Source: Arthrobacter cheniae (GTDB lineage Bacteria > Actinomycetota > Actinomycetes > Actinomycetales > Micrococcaceae). From it: 64,000 nt of DNA. The notes under the pieces are model-generated. The model made no database searches. It was not told the DNA's origin and was given only the letters and a program-made list of their open reading frames with translations. Position numbers and translations under genes: made by a program. The stretch is from positions 248,001-312,000 of the forward strand of contig NZ_QZVT01000003.1 in the NCBI RefSeq assembly GCF_003602275.1, read 5' to 3'. Positions within the stretch are counted from its first letter, which is position 1. Every line of letters begins with the position of its first letter. This document shows positions 43,455-51,340 of the stretch, piece by piece.

Positions 43455-45316
43455 GTCCGTGCTGCAATCTCGTCCGGAGAACGCTGTGCGACCAGCACGG
43501 CCCCGGGGACGGGAAGGAGCGCCTTCGCCTGCGCGTGCACCTGGTCGATCCGGGCAAGTTCGGCTTTCAGCTGGACAACGCGCTCGTCGCGCTGCTGGCG
43601 GTAGGTGGAGGCCGTCCGCTGGGCGGCAGCGACAGAATCGGCCAGCGACCGATGATGCTCCTCGGCGATATCACCGAAGTGGTCGCGGATCTCGCGCTGC
43701 ACCAGGCGCAGCCGGTCCTTCAGTTGCTTCCCGACCTGGAAGACGACGTCGTCCATCTGTCGCCGGACAAGCGCCTTCGCCTCCGACTGACGGCGCTTCA
43801 GCCGGGCATCCTTGTCCTCCCGGTACGCCTTACGGCCCAGTAACAGTCCGGCGCCCACCGACAGTGGATTGATGAGGGACATGCCGATGATGCCGGTCAG
43901 CAACCCGAACATCAGCACACCTCCGTAGGAACCTCGCATGCCGATCAACACCTTTCCTGCTGCGCTGACGTGTCCGGGGTCGAGGAAAGGTACCTCCTCG
44001 ACCGGGGCGAGGACACCGTCCGTGCCGGACACCTCCAGGAGCGGCAGGGGCACGTTGTCCACCGCGAACAGTTCAGCCACCTGCTCGGCGAGCCAGTGCG
44101 AGCGTTCATTCGTCCACACGAACGTGTCCGACACCGCGGAAGCGACCCGCTGCTCGAGCCACTCCGCGAACTGGTCCCAAACGGGCCCGGGGTCCCCTTC
44201 GTCGATAGCGGCCTCCGCCTCCCGCTGGATGGTCCGGAGCCGGTCACGGAGATCGTGCTCCATGTCCGAGATCAGGTCGGAAGCACCATCGTTCAGCGTG
44301 GTCTGCCAGCGTGAGGAACGCTTTCGCTGCTGGTCCGCCTTCTCCTTGGCCTCCTCCAACTCGGCCAGGAGCACAGGCACTCCCTCGGGGTGCTGCAGCG
44401 CCTGGAGTTCGGACTGCACCGACAGGCGCAGGTGCTCTGTCGTGGACAGCAGGTCCTGGGCCACGGAATTCCTGCGCAGCGCCTGGGCCTTGCCGACGAC
44501 GTCGTTCCTGAGGTACGCGATGAGTTCCGGGAAACCGGACTCGCGGTTCAGCTCCGCATCACCGGTCTGGGCAGCGAACAGGCGGAGGTCCGAAGAAACC
44601 GGGATCAGCGGCGTGCTGTCCATGCCCGCAGTCGAGAGGTGGCCCTTGTCGAGGTCGGCGACGGCCCTCCACTGTGGGTAGAGATCGGTCTTGGAGAGCA
44701 GGCACGCCACATTCGGGACGATGCGCTGGGCCTGATTCAGGAACCGCAGCTCCGGTTCGGTGTACTCCTGTGAGGCGTCCGACACCAGGAGCATGGCATC
44801 GGCCGTGGGCAGGGCGGTGAGGGTGGTCAGCGCGTGGGCCGATTCGAGGCCGCCGACGCCCGGGGAGTCGATGATCGAGAGGCCGTCGGCCAGGACCCGT
44901 CGGGGAAGGCGCACCTCCGCAGAGGCCAGGCCCTGCCGGTTCGAGGGGTTGCCCCGTTCCGACACGAAGCCGGCGATGTCCTCGAGCGCGATGGGCCGGC
45001 GCTCGACCGAGGAGGCGTCCTGATCCGGACCCCCGTCCTTGTGGGGTATGAGCACCGAGGCGCTTGCCGGATCACCGAAGCTGACCAGGGTAGGCACGGA
45101 GGTCGCGATGTCATCATCCACAGGGCAGACCGGGGCATTGACAAGGGCATTGATCAGCTTGCTCTTGCCCTGCTTGAACTCCCCCACCACGATCACGCGC
45201 ACATCCGGATTCGCCAGGCGTGCGAGCGTCTGCTCCAGCCTCTGGCGCAGGTCTGCCCGATCGCCGTTGGCAACCAGGCTGAGACCGCGGTTCACGAGCG
45301 TGATGAGATCGTTCAT
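43451..45316 (-). CDS. Dynamin-like GTPase with membrane hairpin, IniA-like
   Basis: A 621-residue protein with GGGGAG before the ATG. G1 is GEFKQGKS (residues 45-52), G3 is DSPGVGG and G4 is LSKTD. A Gly-rich double hydrophobic segment at about 458-495 (GGVLMFGLLTGIIGMSLINP) would insert into the membrane, flanked by long coiled-coil-like helices. This is the layout of IniA and cyanobacterial-type dynamin-like proteins. An 18-bp hairpin separates it from the upstream IniB-like gene, and it overlaps the IniC-like gene by 4 bp. A membrane-remodelling or repair role under envelope stress is inferred. Confidence 0.88.
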   Translation of the reverse strand: MNDLITLVNRGLSLVANGDRADLRQRLEQTLARLANPDVRVIVVGEFKQGKSKLINALVNAPVCPVDDDIATSVPTLVSFGDPASASVLIPHKDGGPDQDASSVERRPIALEDIAGFVSERGNPSNRQGLASAEVRLPRRVLADGLSIIDSPGVGGLESAHALTTLTALPTADAMLLVSDASQEYTEPELRFLNQAQRIVPNVACLLSKTDLYPQWRAVADLDKGHLSTAGMDSTPLIPVSSDLRLFAAQTGDAELNRESGFPELIAYLRNDVVGKAQALRRNSVAQDLLSTTEHLRLSVQSELQALQHPEGVPVLLAELEEAKEKADQQRKRSSRWQTTLNDGASDLISDMEHDLRDRLRTIQREAEAAIDEGDPGPVWDQFAEWLEQRVASAVSDTFVWTNERSHWLAEQVAELFAVDNVPLPLLEVSGTDGVLAPVEEVPFLDPGHVSAAGKVLIGMRGSYGGVLMFGLLTGIIGMSLINPLSVGAGLLLGRKAYREDKDARLKRRQSEAKALVRRQMDDVVFQVGKQLKDRLRLVQREIRDHFGDIAEEHHRSLADSVAAAQRTASTYRQQRDERVVQLKAELARIDQVHAQAKALLPVPGAVLVAQRSPDEIAART

Positions 45317-45351
45317 GTAGGACTCCCCGGTGAGTTGTTCTATGAGACCAC

Positions 45352-45391
45352 AGGCAAGCCCAACGGGGAATCATCCCCGTTGGGCTTGCCT
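45352..45391. terminator. Intercistronic hairpin between iniB-like and iniA-like genes
   Basis: A perfect 18-bp inverted repeat (45352-45369 and 45374-45391) with a 4-base loop lies 15 bp after the IniB-like stop. There is no T-run on the minus strand, so it may be a partial terminator or an mRNA stabiliser that lowers GTPase expression relative to the repeat protein. Confidence 0.7.
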
Positions 45392-45405
45392 TCGTTGTGC
45401 TGCGA

Positions 45406-46698
45406 TCAGAGCGACGAGTCGTCCACCGAGACATCGGTATCGACGACGACATCCAACTCGTTGTCGACGAAGATCGCCGATTCGTCGATGGAGGTGTATT
45501 CCACCGTCGTGTTGTCGGTCAAGACCTCGTTGAACGAGTTCTCCAGCTCGACCTCGGCAACGATGGAGTTGTCGACCTCGTTGAACGAGTTGTCCAGCGC
45601 GACGTCGGTGTCGATGACGGTCGAGGTCTCGTTGAACGCGTCCTCGATCACTACGTCGGTGTTGAGCGAGTTGTCGGAGTTGAACGAGTCCTCGAGCTCC
45701 ACGTCGATCTCGGTCGAGTTGTCGGTGTTGAACGAGTCCTCGAGCTCCACGTCGATCTCGGTCGAGTTGTCGGTGTTGTCGGTGTTGAGCGAGTTCTCCA
45801 GTTCGACATCGATCTCAGTTTCGACCGAGTTGTCCGTGTTGTCCGTGTTGAAGGAATCGTCGACGTCCACGTCCACGTCCGTGTTGTCGGAGTTGTCGTT
45901 GAACGAGTCCTCGAGCTCCACGTCGATCTCAGTTTCGACCGAGTTGTCGGAATTGTCGTTGTTCGAGTCTGTGGTGTTGCCGATCTCGACCTCCGCAGAG
46001 CCGCTCGCGTTGACCTTGGTGGAGCTGTCCTGCGAGTGGTCATCGGAGTTGTCGACGGAGTTGTCGACCTCGGCGTCGCCGTTCGCGGCAACCGCGTTGT
46101 TACCCGAAGCGACGTAGGCCTCGTTGTCGAACATCTGGCTGACGTCACCGTCGGCCCAGATGTTCTGGTTCACCGACTGGTCGGTGATCGTGTCCCGGTC
46201 ATCCACGGACGAGGTGTAGGAGTAGTTGTTGACGACGTGCAGGAGCTGCTGGACAGCATTGCCGTGGTCGTTGTCGTCCCCACCGGTGGCTGGATTGCCC
46301 GGATTCGTCGTTCCGCCCCCGCCGCCCGGATTCGTCGTGTTGCCGCCGCCGCCCCCGCCGCCCGGATTCGTCGTGCTGCCGCCGCCGCCCCCGCCGCCCG
46401 GATTCGTCGTGCTGCCGCCGCCGGTTCCTGGCGTGTAGGCGCCGGGGGTGACATCACCCGAGGAGTTTCCGCCGGTGTCGTACCTGCGGTCGAACGAGCT
46501 GTCGTTGTCGCCGCCGAAGCTCACCGGGGCGTAATCCAGGACCACGGGCATGACGGCGTCGACGTCGTCCATGCAGACGTTGCTGAGGCCTGCCTGTGCG
46601 AGGGCCGCCTCCGGGTCGCTGATGAACTCGTTGGCCGCATCCGCGTCATGGAAGAGGTTCATGAGGAAGTCGAGGAGATCTGAGGCAAGAGTAGTCAT
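45406..46698 (-). CDS. IniB N-terminal domain protein with Gly-rich and acidic repeats
   Basis: A 430-residue protein with AAGGAA before the ATG. Residues 1-60 form the IniB N-terminal domain (LLDFLMNLFHDADAANEFIS, then PEAALAQAGLSNVCMDDVDA). Next comes a Gly-rich block of NPGGGGGGG-(S/N)TT repeats (about 95-140). A helical NAVQQLLHVVNNYSY segment and a 190-residue acidic Asp/Asn/Ser repeat region (about 225-415, unit like STEIDVELEDSFNTDN) follow. No signal peptide is visible. The codon pattern is regular and the repeats are strongly conserved as protein. It resembles mycobacterial IniB, whose function is unknown. A filamentous or beta-solenoid structure is a reasonable guess. Confidence 0.85.
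   Translation of the reverse strand: MTTLASDLLDFLMNLFHDADAANEFISDPEAALAQAGLSNVCMDDVDAVMPVVLDYAPVSFGGDNDSSFDRRYDTGGNSSGDVTPGAYTPGTGGGSTTNPGGGGGGGSTTNPGGGGGGGNTTNPGGGGGTTNPGNPATGGDDNDHGNAVQQLLHVVNNYSYTSSVDDRDTITDQSVNQNIWADGDVSQMFDNEAYVASGNNAVAANGDAEVDNSVDNSDDHSQDSSTKVNASGSAEVEIGNTTDSNNDNSDNSVETEIDVELEDSFNDNSDNTDVDVDVDDSFNTDNTDNSVETEIDVELENSLNTDNTDNSTEIDVELEDSFNTDNSTEIDVELEDSFNSDNSLNTDVVIEDAFNETSTVIDTDVALDNSFNEVDNSIVAEVELENSFNEVLTDNTTVEYTSIDESAIFVDNELDVVVDTDVSVDDSSL
45680..45775 (-). repeat. Two tandem 48-bp repeats inside the iniB-like gene
   Basis: Two apparently identical 48-bp units (45680-45727 and 45728-45775) encode two copies of a 16-residue acidic unit. Related but diverged units extend from about 45500 to 46000. 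The near identity at DNA level points to recent duplication, so copy number may vary between strains. Confidence 0.85.
46310..46430 (-). repeat. Gly-rich coding repeats of the iniB-like gene
   Basis: Three to four near-identical units of about 36 bp encode NPGGGGGGG-(S/N)TT blocks. On the plus strand they read as repeated CCGCCGCCCGGATTCGTCGT. They form the flexible linker of the protein. Confidence 0.8.
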
Positions 46699-46781
46699 GA
46701 CATATTCCTTCGGTATCTGTTACGCCGGCTGCTCTGCCTGGCTTGTTCCAAACCTAGGAGCCCGGGGGCACCCGGTGCATC

Positions 46782-46840
46782 GGTAGGTCCACCCCTACCC
46801 CGGGCCACTGATTAGGGGTTTCGCGCGCTCCGATTAGGGG
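46782..46840. promoter_or_regulatory. Putative operator upstream of the iniB-like gene
   Basis: A perfect inverted repeat GGTAGG-TCCACC-CCTACC (46782-46799) lies about 85-100 bp upstream of the iniB-like start. Two ATTAGGGG copies follow 22 bp apart (46811-46818 and 46833-46840), running into the end of the luxR-like gene. TAGGGG also occurs at 51264-51269, upstream of the beta-helix gene. A binding site for the adjacent LuxR protein is a possibility. Confidence 0.35.
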
Positions 46841-48935
46841 CACTCACGGGTGAACCGCCGCCGGCGGTAGTACCCGGGGTGGTTGTCTGCTCGAGTGAAA
46901 GACGAAGCCGTGCCAGCAGTTCCGAGCGCGACGACGCACCGTAGCGGCGCCTGATACGCGCCACATGGTGCTCCACCGTCCGGGGCGAGATGAAGATCTC
47001 CTCGCTGATCTCGCGGTACGTCTTGCCCTGCAGGACCAGGTGGGCGATCTCGCGTTCGCGGCCACTGAGCATGGGGGTGTCACCCCTCGGCGCACTGTCG
47101 CGGGGAACGCCGCGCTCGCCGGCTCCCGCGCTCGGAGGTCGCGCGATGCCCACCTGCGTGCCGGGCCGCTCCTGGGGTGGCCTCGTCACCTCCGGCCGTA
47201 TCAGCCGCTCCCGGACCGGTCGCAGGTCGCGTGCACACGAAAGCAACCTGGTCATGTCTTTTCGCTCTGCGGCACGCGCCGAAGCATGACCGGCCAGGCG
47301 CGCACCCTCCCAGGGAAAACCTGCTGCCGCAAGGTTCCTCGCCGCAAGCTCGACGAAGTCGGTGTCGAAACGTTCGGCAAGTACCGTCACCCATGCCTTG
47401 CCTGCACCGGCGAACGTGGCTGCCAGGGGGTAGCTCATGGCCTGGTTCACCAACGCCGCCGCATGCGGTCCGAGGTCATCCGGGCGCTCCTGCAGAAGGG
47501 CGGCCTGGACGGCGGACCAGTGCAGGGGCACGGACCACAGGGGAGGATTGCCCAGCCGTGAGAGAAGCAGCCATGCTTCTTCCAGATGCGGCTTGAGCCT
47601 CTCGACGTCGCGCAGCCGGGCCGCGGCGATGACGAGTTCGTTGAGCGGAAGGACTGCCATCAGGTCCACGGAGACGTGAAGAAGTGCCTCCCGTGCGCGT
47701 TGCCAGGCCTGAACGAGCGCGGAGGTGTCCCCCGCGCGCCGTGCCAGCCCCACCTCGAGTGCCTGCAGCAGCAGTTCATCGCGTGGAACGAGTTGCTGCT
47801 CGAGCCTCCCCGCGTCGACGATGAACGTCCGTGCAAGGGCCGGCTGGTCGAGGAGCATGGCCGCCCATCCGCCGAGGAGGCACAGGCGCGGACGCAGGAC
47901 CGGACCCCCCTGGCCGCTTGCGAGAGCTGCCTGGATGACGGAGAGCGCGGTCTGCGGGCTGCCGGCCAGGAGCCCGACGATCGCGGCGAAACACGCGGGC
48001 AACTCCGGCGCGGGCGAGCCCTGCCCCGTCGCGTTCAGGGTGTCGGAGGCACGGATCAGCATCGGTAGCGCGCCGTACGGTTCCGACTCGAGGGACAGCA
48101 GGGCTCCCTCGGCCAACAGCATGTACGCGACGTCCTTCAGGGATGGGGAAGGAGCCGCGGCTCCACCGCCGACCATGGAACGGGCGCCCGTTGCATCACC
48201 GGCAGCGAGCAGTGCCAGGGCGCCGAGAGGCTCGACCCCTGGTGATTGGAGCGCTGCTGCCCACTGTTGTACGTCCGCCGCACGGGACATCATGCCCCGG
48301 TGCGACCAGACTGCGCAGGACACCTGGACCGCCCGCGCGAAATCGGGGAGCACCAGCTGGGAATCGGGTGGCTGCTGCCCGAAATAGATATCTAGGATGC
48401 GGGAGGCGGTGTCGAGGTCACCGACGCCAAGGGCTGCCTCAGCCCGGCGCGGTGCAGTGGACAGGGAATCCGCGCCGGCGGCGACCGCGAGGTCCAGCAG
48501 TTCCAGCGCACCGGCGGGATCAGTGCCGAGGAGGGCTGTGCCCTGGTGCCCGAGCACGTCCGCAAGACGCTCGTCCACGTACCCTTCGGCAGCGAGCCCA
48601 CGGGCGAGTGCACCAAGGGGCAAGGATTCGGAACAGTAGAGGTCGACGAGGGCGCGCTGCAGCCGACGTACCTGGTACACGTCGGCGTCCCTCAGCATGA
48701 CGGTGCGAAGCTCGAGCGATGGCCGCCCGTCGGCCTGGAGGAAGCCGGCACTCGTCGCGCGGGCCGCCAGTTGCTCGGCAGGAACACCTCCGCTGTACAG
48801 CAGTGGCGGAACGAGACCGGGGACACTGAATCCGATGCACAGGGCGAGGACGACCTCGTAGGTTGCTGTGTCCAGGTCCTGCGGATCGATGCCTGTTGTC
48901 ATGCGCACGTGTGTTTCAAGGTAGTTGGCCCCCAT
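46812..48935 (-). CDS. LuxR-type transcriptional regulator with long helical sensor part, no P-loop
   Basis: A 707-residue protein. The ATG at 48935 lies two bases after the Hsp70 stop and is preferred over a TTG six bases upstream. The bulk is an Ala/Leu-rich helical (TPR-like) array. The C-terminal LuxR helix-turn-helix (about 635-695) reads LSGREREIAHLVLQGKTYRE and SPRTVEHHVARIRRRYG. No Walker A motif was found, unlike in the four LAL proteins. It has the same gene order as the regulator found between Hsp70 and IniB genes in other actinobacteria. It probably controls this operon, with the membrane Hsp70 as a possible input. Confidence 0.85.
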   Translation of the reverse strand: MGANYLETHVRMTTGIDPQDLDTATYEVVLALCIGFSVPGLVPPLLYSGGVPAEQLAARATSAGFLQADGRPSLELRTVMLRDADVYQVRRLQRALVDLYCSESLPLGALARGLAAEGYVDERLADVLGHQGTALLGTDPAGALELLDLAVAAGADSLSTAPRRAEAALGVGDLDTASRILDIYFGQQPPDSQLVLPDFARAVQVSCAVWSHRGMMSRAADVQQWAAALQSPGVEPLGALALLAAGDATGARSMVGGGAAAPSPSLKDVAYMLLAEGALLSLESEPYGALPMLIRASDTLNATGQGSPAPELPACFAAIVGLLAGSPQTALSVIQAALASGQGGPVLRPRLCLLGGWAAMLLDQPALARTFIVDAGRLEQQLVPRDELLLQALEVGLARRAGDTSALVQAWQRAREALLHVSVDLMAVLPLNELVIAAARLRDVERLKPHLEEAWLLLSRLGNPPLWSVPLHWSAVQAALLQERPDDLGPHAAALVNQAMSYPLAATFAGAGKAWVTVLAERFDTDFVELAARNLAAAGFPWEGARLAGHASARAAERKDMTRLLSCARDLRPVRERLIRPEVTRPPQERPGTQVGIARPPSAGAGERGVPRDSAPRGDTPMLSGREREIAHLVLQGKTYREISEEIFISPRTVEHHVARIRRRYGASSRSELLARLRLSLEQTTTPGTTAGGGSPVSAPNRSARNP

Positions 48936-48937
48936 GA

Positions 48938-51064
48938 TCAAGCCACCGTTACAGAGGACGAGGCGACGGACGATTCACCAGGAGACGGCGGATCGGCGGG
49001 TGTCGGATCGGCTGATGAGAAGGTGGGCTCAGGTTCAGGGCCCACGGTCGGCGGTTCGGCGGCCGGCGGGGGCGTGGTCGGGTCCGTGACCGGGTCGGGC
49101 GAAACGGGGGTTGTGGGGTCCACGACAGGAGGTTCCAGAGTGGGATCGACCGGCGTCGGGGGCGGCTCCACCGGAGTCGTAGGGGGATCCACCGGAGTCG
49201 TCGGGGTCGGATCCGAGGGTGCTGGACCCGGTTCGACAGGCGTCGTCGGGGCTGGGGTCGTCGGGGCTGGGGTCGACGGGAAAGGGACGGGCGGCGTGGG
49301 GTCTCCCGGGCTTGTGCCGGGCTTCGAACCGGACGCGGACGAGCCGGCGGCAGAAGGTGAAGGAGCGGGCGCTGCTCCTACCCCTGAGGGCGTCCCGTCG
49401 GCTGCTTTGTCGGATGTCGCTTTCCCTCCCTCCGTCTGTTCCGTAGTCTTGGCGGCGTTTCGGCCCGGAAGGTCCGACGAACCGGAGGGTTCGGCCTCCG
49501 CACCCTTGTCCCCGTCCTTCGGCGCTGGCGCCGCTCCCTCGATCCCGGCTCGTTCCAGGAAGTTCTGACCGAGATCGGGGCCGGCCAGGGGACCGACGTT
49601 CTCCCCATCCCGAGCCTCGTCGAGCGGGGTGGGTGACAGCTCCGTCGGCGTGATGGGCTGGGGCTCCTCGGCGGCCTCCGCCCGTTCGTTGGCCACGAAC
49701 CCCGACAGGGCAGCAAGGCCACCGGGAGCATTGACGGCTGTCGCGGTCGCAACTCCCAGCAAGGCAACTGCCGCCGCAATGGCGCCGACGCGCACTCCGA
49801 TGAGCCTGTTCGGCGTCATGGCTGCCGGACCGTGGCGCGGAACCGCTTCCGGCTTCCTGGCATGCAGTGAGAAGCCTGCTCGATTGACGCGATGTGGCAG
49901 CGCATCGCCGTCCTGCATTTCGCCTGCGATGGAAGCCGGCGTCCCTGCGGCGGGAACCAGCCCCTCGTCCTGGTCCGGAATCTCTTCCAGCACCGCTGTT
50001 GCGAAGGCCGCGCCAAGGGCAACCGATGCCTTCGGGTCCAGGTCTACTGCCAGCGGGCGGTTGAATTCGGCGGACAGGAGCTGCGCGACCAACGGTATGC
50101 GTGATGATCCACCGATGAGCAGGATCGCGGTCAGGTCCTCGGCATCGACCTGCGCACTCGTCAGCGCACAGCGCAGGGTGTCCACCGTCTCGCCCAAGGC
50201 GGGTTCGATCATGGCCTCGAGTTCCGACCGAACCAGGCGTACCTGTGAGTGCGCCCCGGGAAGCATGACCGAGATGGTCGCCTCCGAGTCCGACGAGAGT
50301 GCCTCCTTGGCTTCGGCGCACTCCCTGCGAAGCCTGCTCAGTGCGGCAAGAACCTCGGGCGCGGAGGTGTCCAGGTCCGTGAGATGGACTCCGGGCTCGT
50401 TGATGACGTGACTGAAAACCTCCTGGTCGAAGTCGGCTCCGCCCAGCCGCTCGAGGCCCTGGGGTACTCCGAGGACCGTGAACGCGTTGGAGCCGGTCTT
50501 GCGGACCACGGTCGCGTCGAAGGTTCCCCCGCCGAGGTCATACACAGCCAGGGTGGTTCCGCCTTCGATGTGCTCCCGAGAGGCGTACAACAGCGCTGCG
50601 GCTTCGGGTTCGGTCATCAGGACGACGTCCTGCAGGCCTGCCTCGGCCAGCGCCGATCTCAGGAGTGACTGCCTGTGCTCACCCCACCCGACCGGATGCG
50701 TCAGCGTGACGGACTCCGGGGAACAGCCCTGCCTCTCGGCGGCTACGTCCACCACCCACAGAACGACGGTGGCGAAAAGCTCCTGCGGCAGGACGGCGAT
50801 GTCACCCACCATCAGGGGCACTTCGTCGCCTATCCGGCGCTTGAACTCCCGTGCCAGGCGCTCCGGCTGGGAACTTCCCCTGCGTTCGGCGACCTCGCCG
50901 ACCAGTCGGGTGCCGTCCTGGCCGATGAAGACGACCGTCGGTATTACCGAGGCCCTGCTGCCCAGCGCCAGGACCTGTGGCTCGCGAAGCCCCTGCGGTC
51001 CTGTCTCGATGACAGCTGCTGCCGTGAAACTTGTTCCTACATCAATGCTGAGACCGTAGCTCAT
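48938..51064 (-). CDS. Membrane-anchored Hsp70-family protein with Pro-rich extracellular tail
   Basis: A 708-residue protein with GGGGAAGCT before the ATG. Residues 1-370 form a DnaK-type ATPase: DVGTSFTAAAVIE (8-20), AVYDLGGGTFDATVV (about 172-186) and LLIGGSSRIPLVAQLL (about 313-328). There is no recognisable DnaK substrate-binding domain. Instead a linker leads to one hydrophobic helix (GAIAAAVALLGVATATAV, about 425-445), then about 260 residues rich in Pro, Thr, Ala, Glu and Asp, ending in a Ser/Val tail. The ATPase should be cytoplasmic and the tail in the cell wall. It is the first gene of the ini-like operon and may sense the envelope. Confidence 0.9.
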   Translation of the reverse strand: MSYGLSIDVGTSFTAAAVIETGPQGLREPQVLALGSRASVIPTVVFIGQDGTRLVGEVAERRGSSQPERLAREFKRRIGDEVPLMVGDIAVLPQELFATVVLWVVDVAAERQGCSPESVTLTHPVGWGEHRQSLLRSALAEAGLQDVVLMTEPEAAALLYASREHIEGGTTLAVYDLGGGTFDATVVRKTGSNAFTVLGVPQGLERLGGADFDQEVFSHVINEPGVHLTDLDTSAPEVLAALSRLRRECAEAKEALSSDSEATISVMLPGAHSQVRLVRSELEAMIEPALGETVDTLRCALTSAQVDAEDLTAILLIGGSSRIPLVAQLLSAEFNRPLAVDLDPKASVALGAAFATAVLEEIPDQDEGLVPAAGTPASIAGEMQDGDALPHRVNRAGFSLHARKPEAVPRHGPAAMTPNRLIGVRVGAIAAAVALLGVATATAVNAPGGLAALSGFVANERAEAAEEPQPITPTELSPTPLDEARDGENVGPLAGPDLGQNFLERAGIEGAAPAPKDGDKGAEAEPSGSSDLPGRNAAKTTEQTEGGKATSDKAADGTPSGVGAAPAPSPSAAGSSASGSKPGTSPGDPTPPVPFPSTPAPTTPAPTTPVEPGPAPSDPTPTTPVDPPTTPVEPPPTPVDPTLEPPVVDPTTPVSPDPVTDPTTPPPAAEPPTVGPEPEPTFSSADPTPADPPSPGESSVASSSVTVA

Positions 51065-51152
51065 AGCTTCCCCGTGTCATGCTCGTCCTTGACCACTCGG
51101 CCCCAGCTAACAGGACGGTAACGAGCGAAACGAGAGTAATGCCCCGCTTCGT

Positions 51153-51180
51153 GTACTCGTCTTCGATGCAGCACTACTTG
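51153..51180. promoter_or_regulatory. Putative operator upstream of the Hsp70 operon
   Basis: GTACTCG at 51153-51159 and CTACTTG at 51174-51180 are 21 bp apart, about two helical turns. They lie 90-116 bp upstream of the Hsp70 start and about 160-190 bp upstream of the divergent beta-helix gene. The same heptamer precedes both LAL pairs. Confidence 0.35.
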
Positions 51181-51340
51181 TCCCCTTCCGGCACCGTTGG
51201 CGCAAGGAATAACAAGCATTCGCGGACTTTCCCCTGTTTCTTGTGAGGTTGGGACGAAGGGCGTAGGGGTCCTCGGTGAGCTTCGCTAGCCTCTGACGAA
51301 CTGGCCCGCATCTGCGGGATGGTCTCTCAGAAAGAAGCCC

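Noticed and set aside
45500..46440. Regular repeats considered as a CRISPR array
   Set aside because: The repeats are coding, have no unique spacers of fixed length and encode periodic protein sequence; no cas genes are present.
45397..46683. Long plus-strand frame antisense to the iniB-like gene, rich in Val-Asp repeats
   Set aside because: It mirrors the codon pattern of the repeats on the opposite strand. The minus-strand frame has a ribosome-binding site, an IniB domain and operon context.
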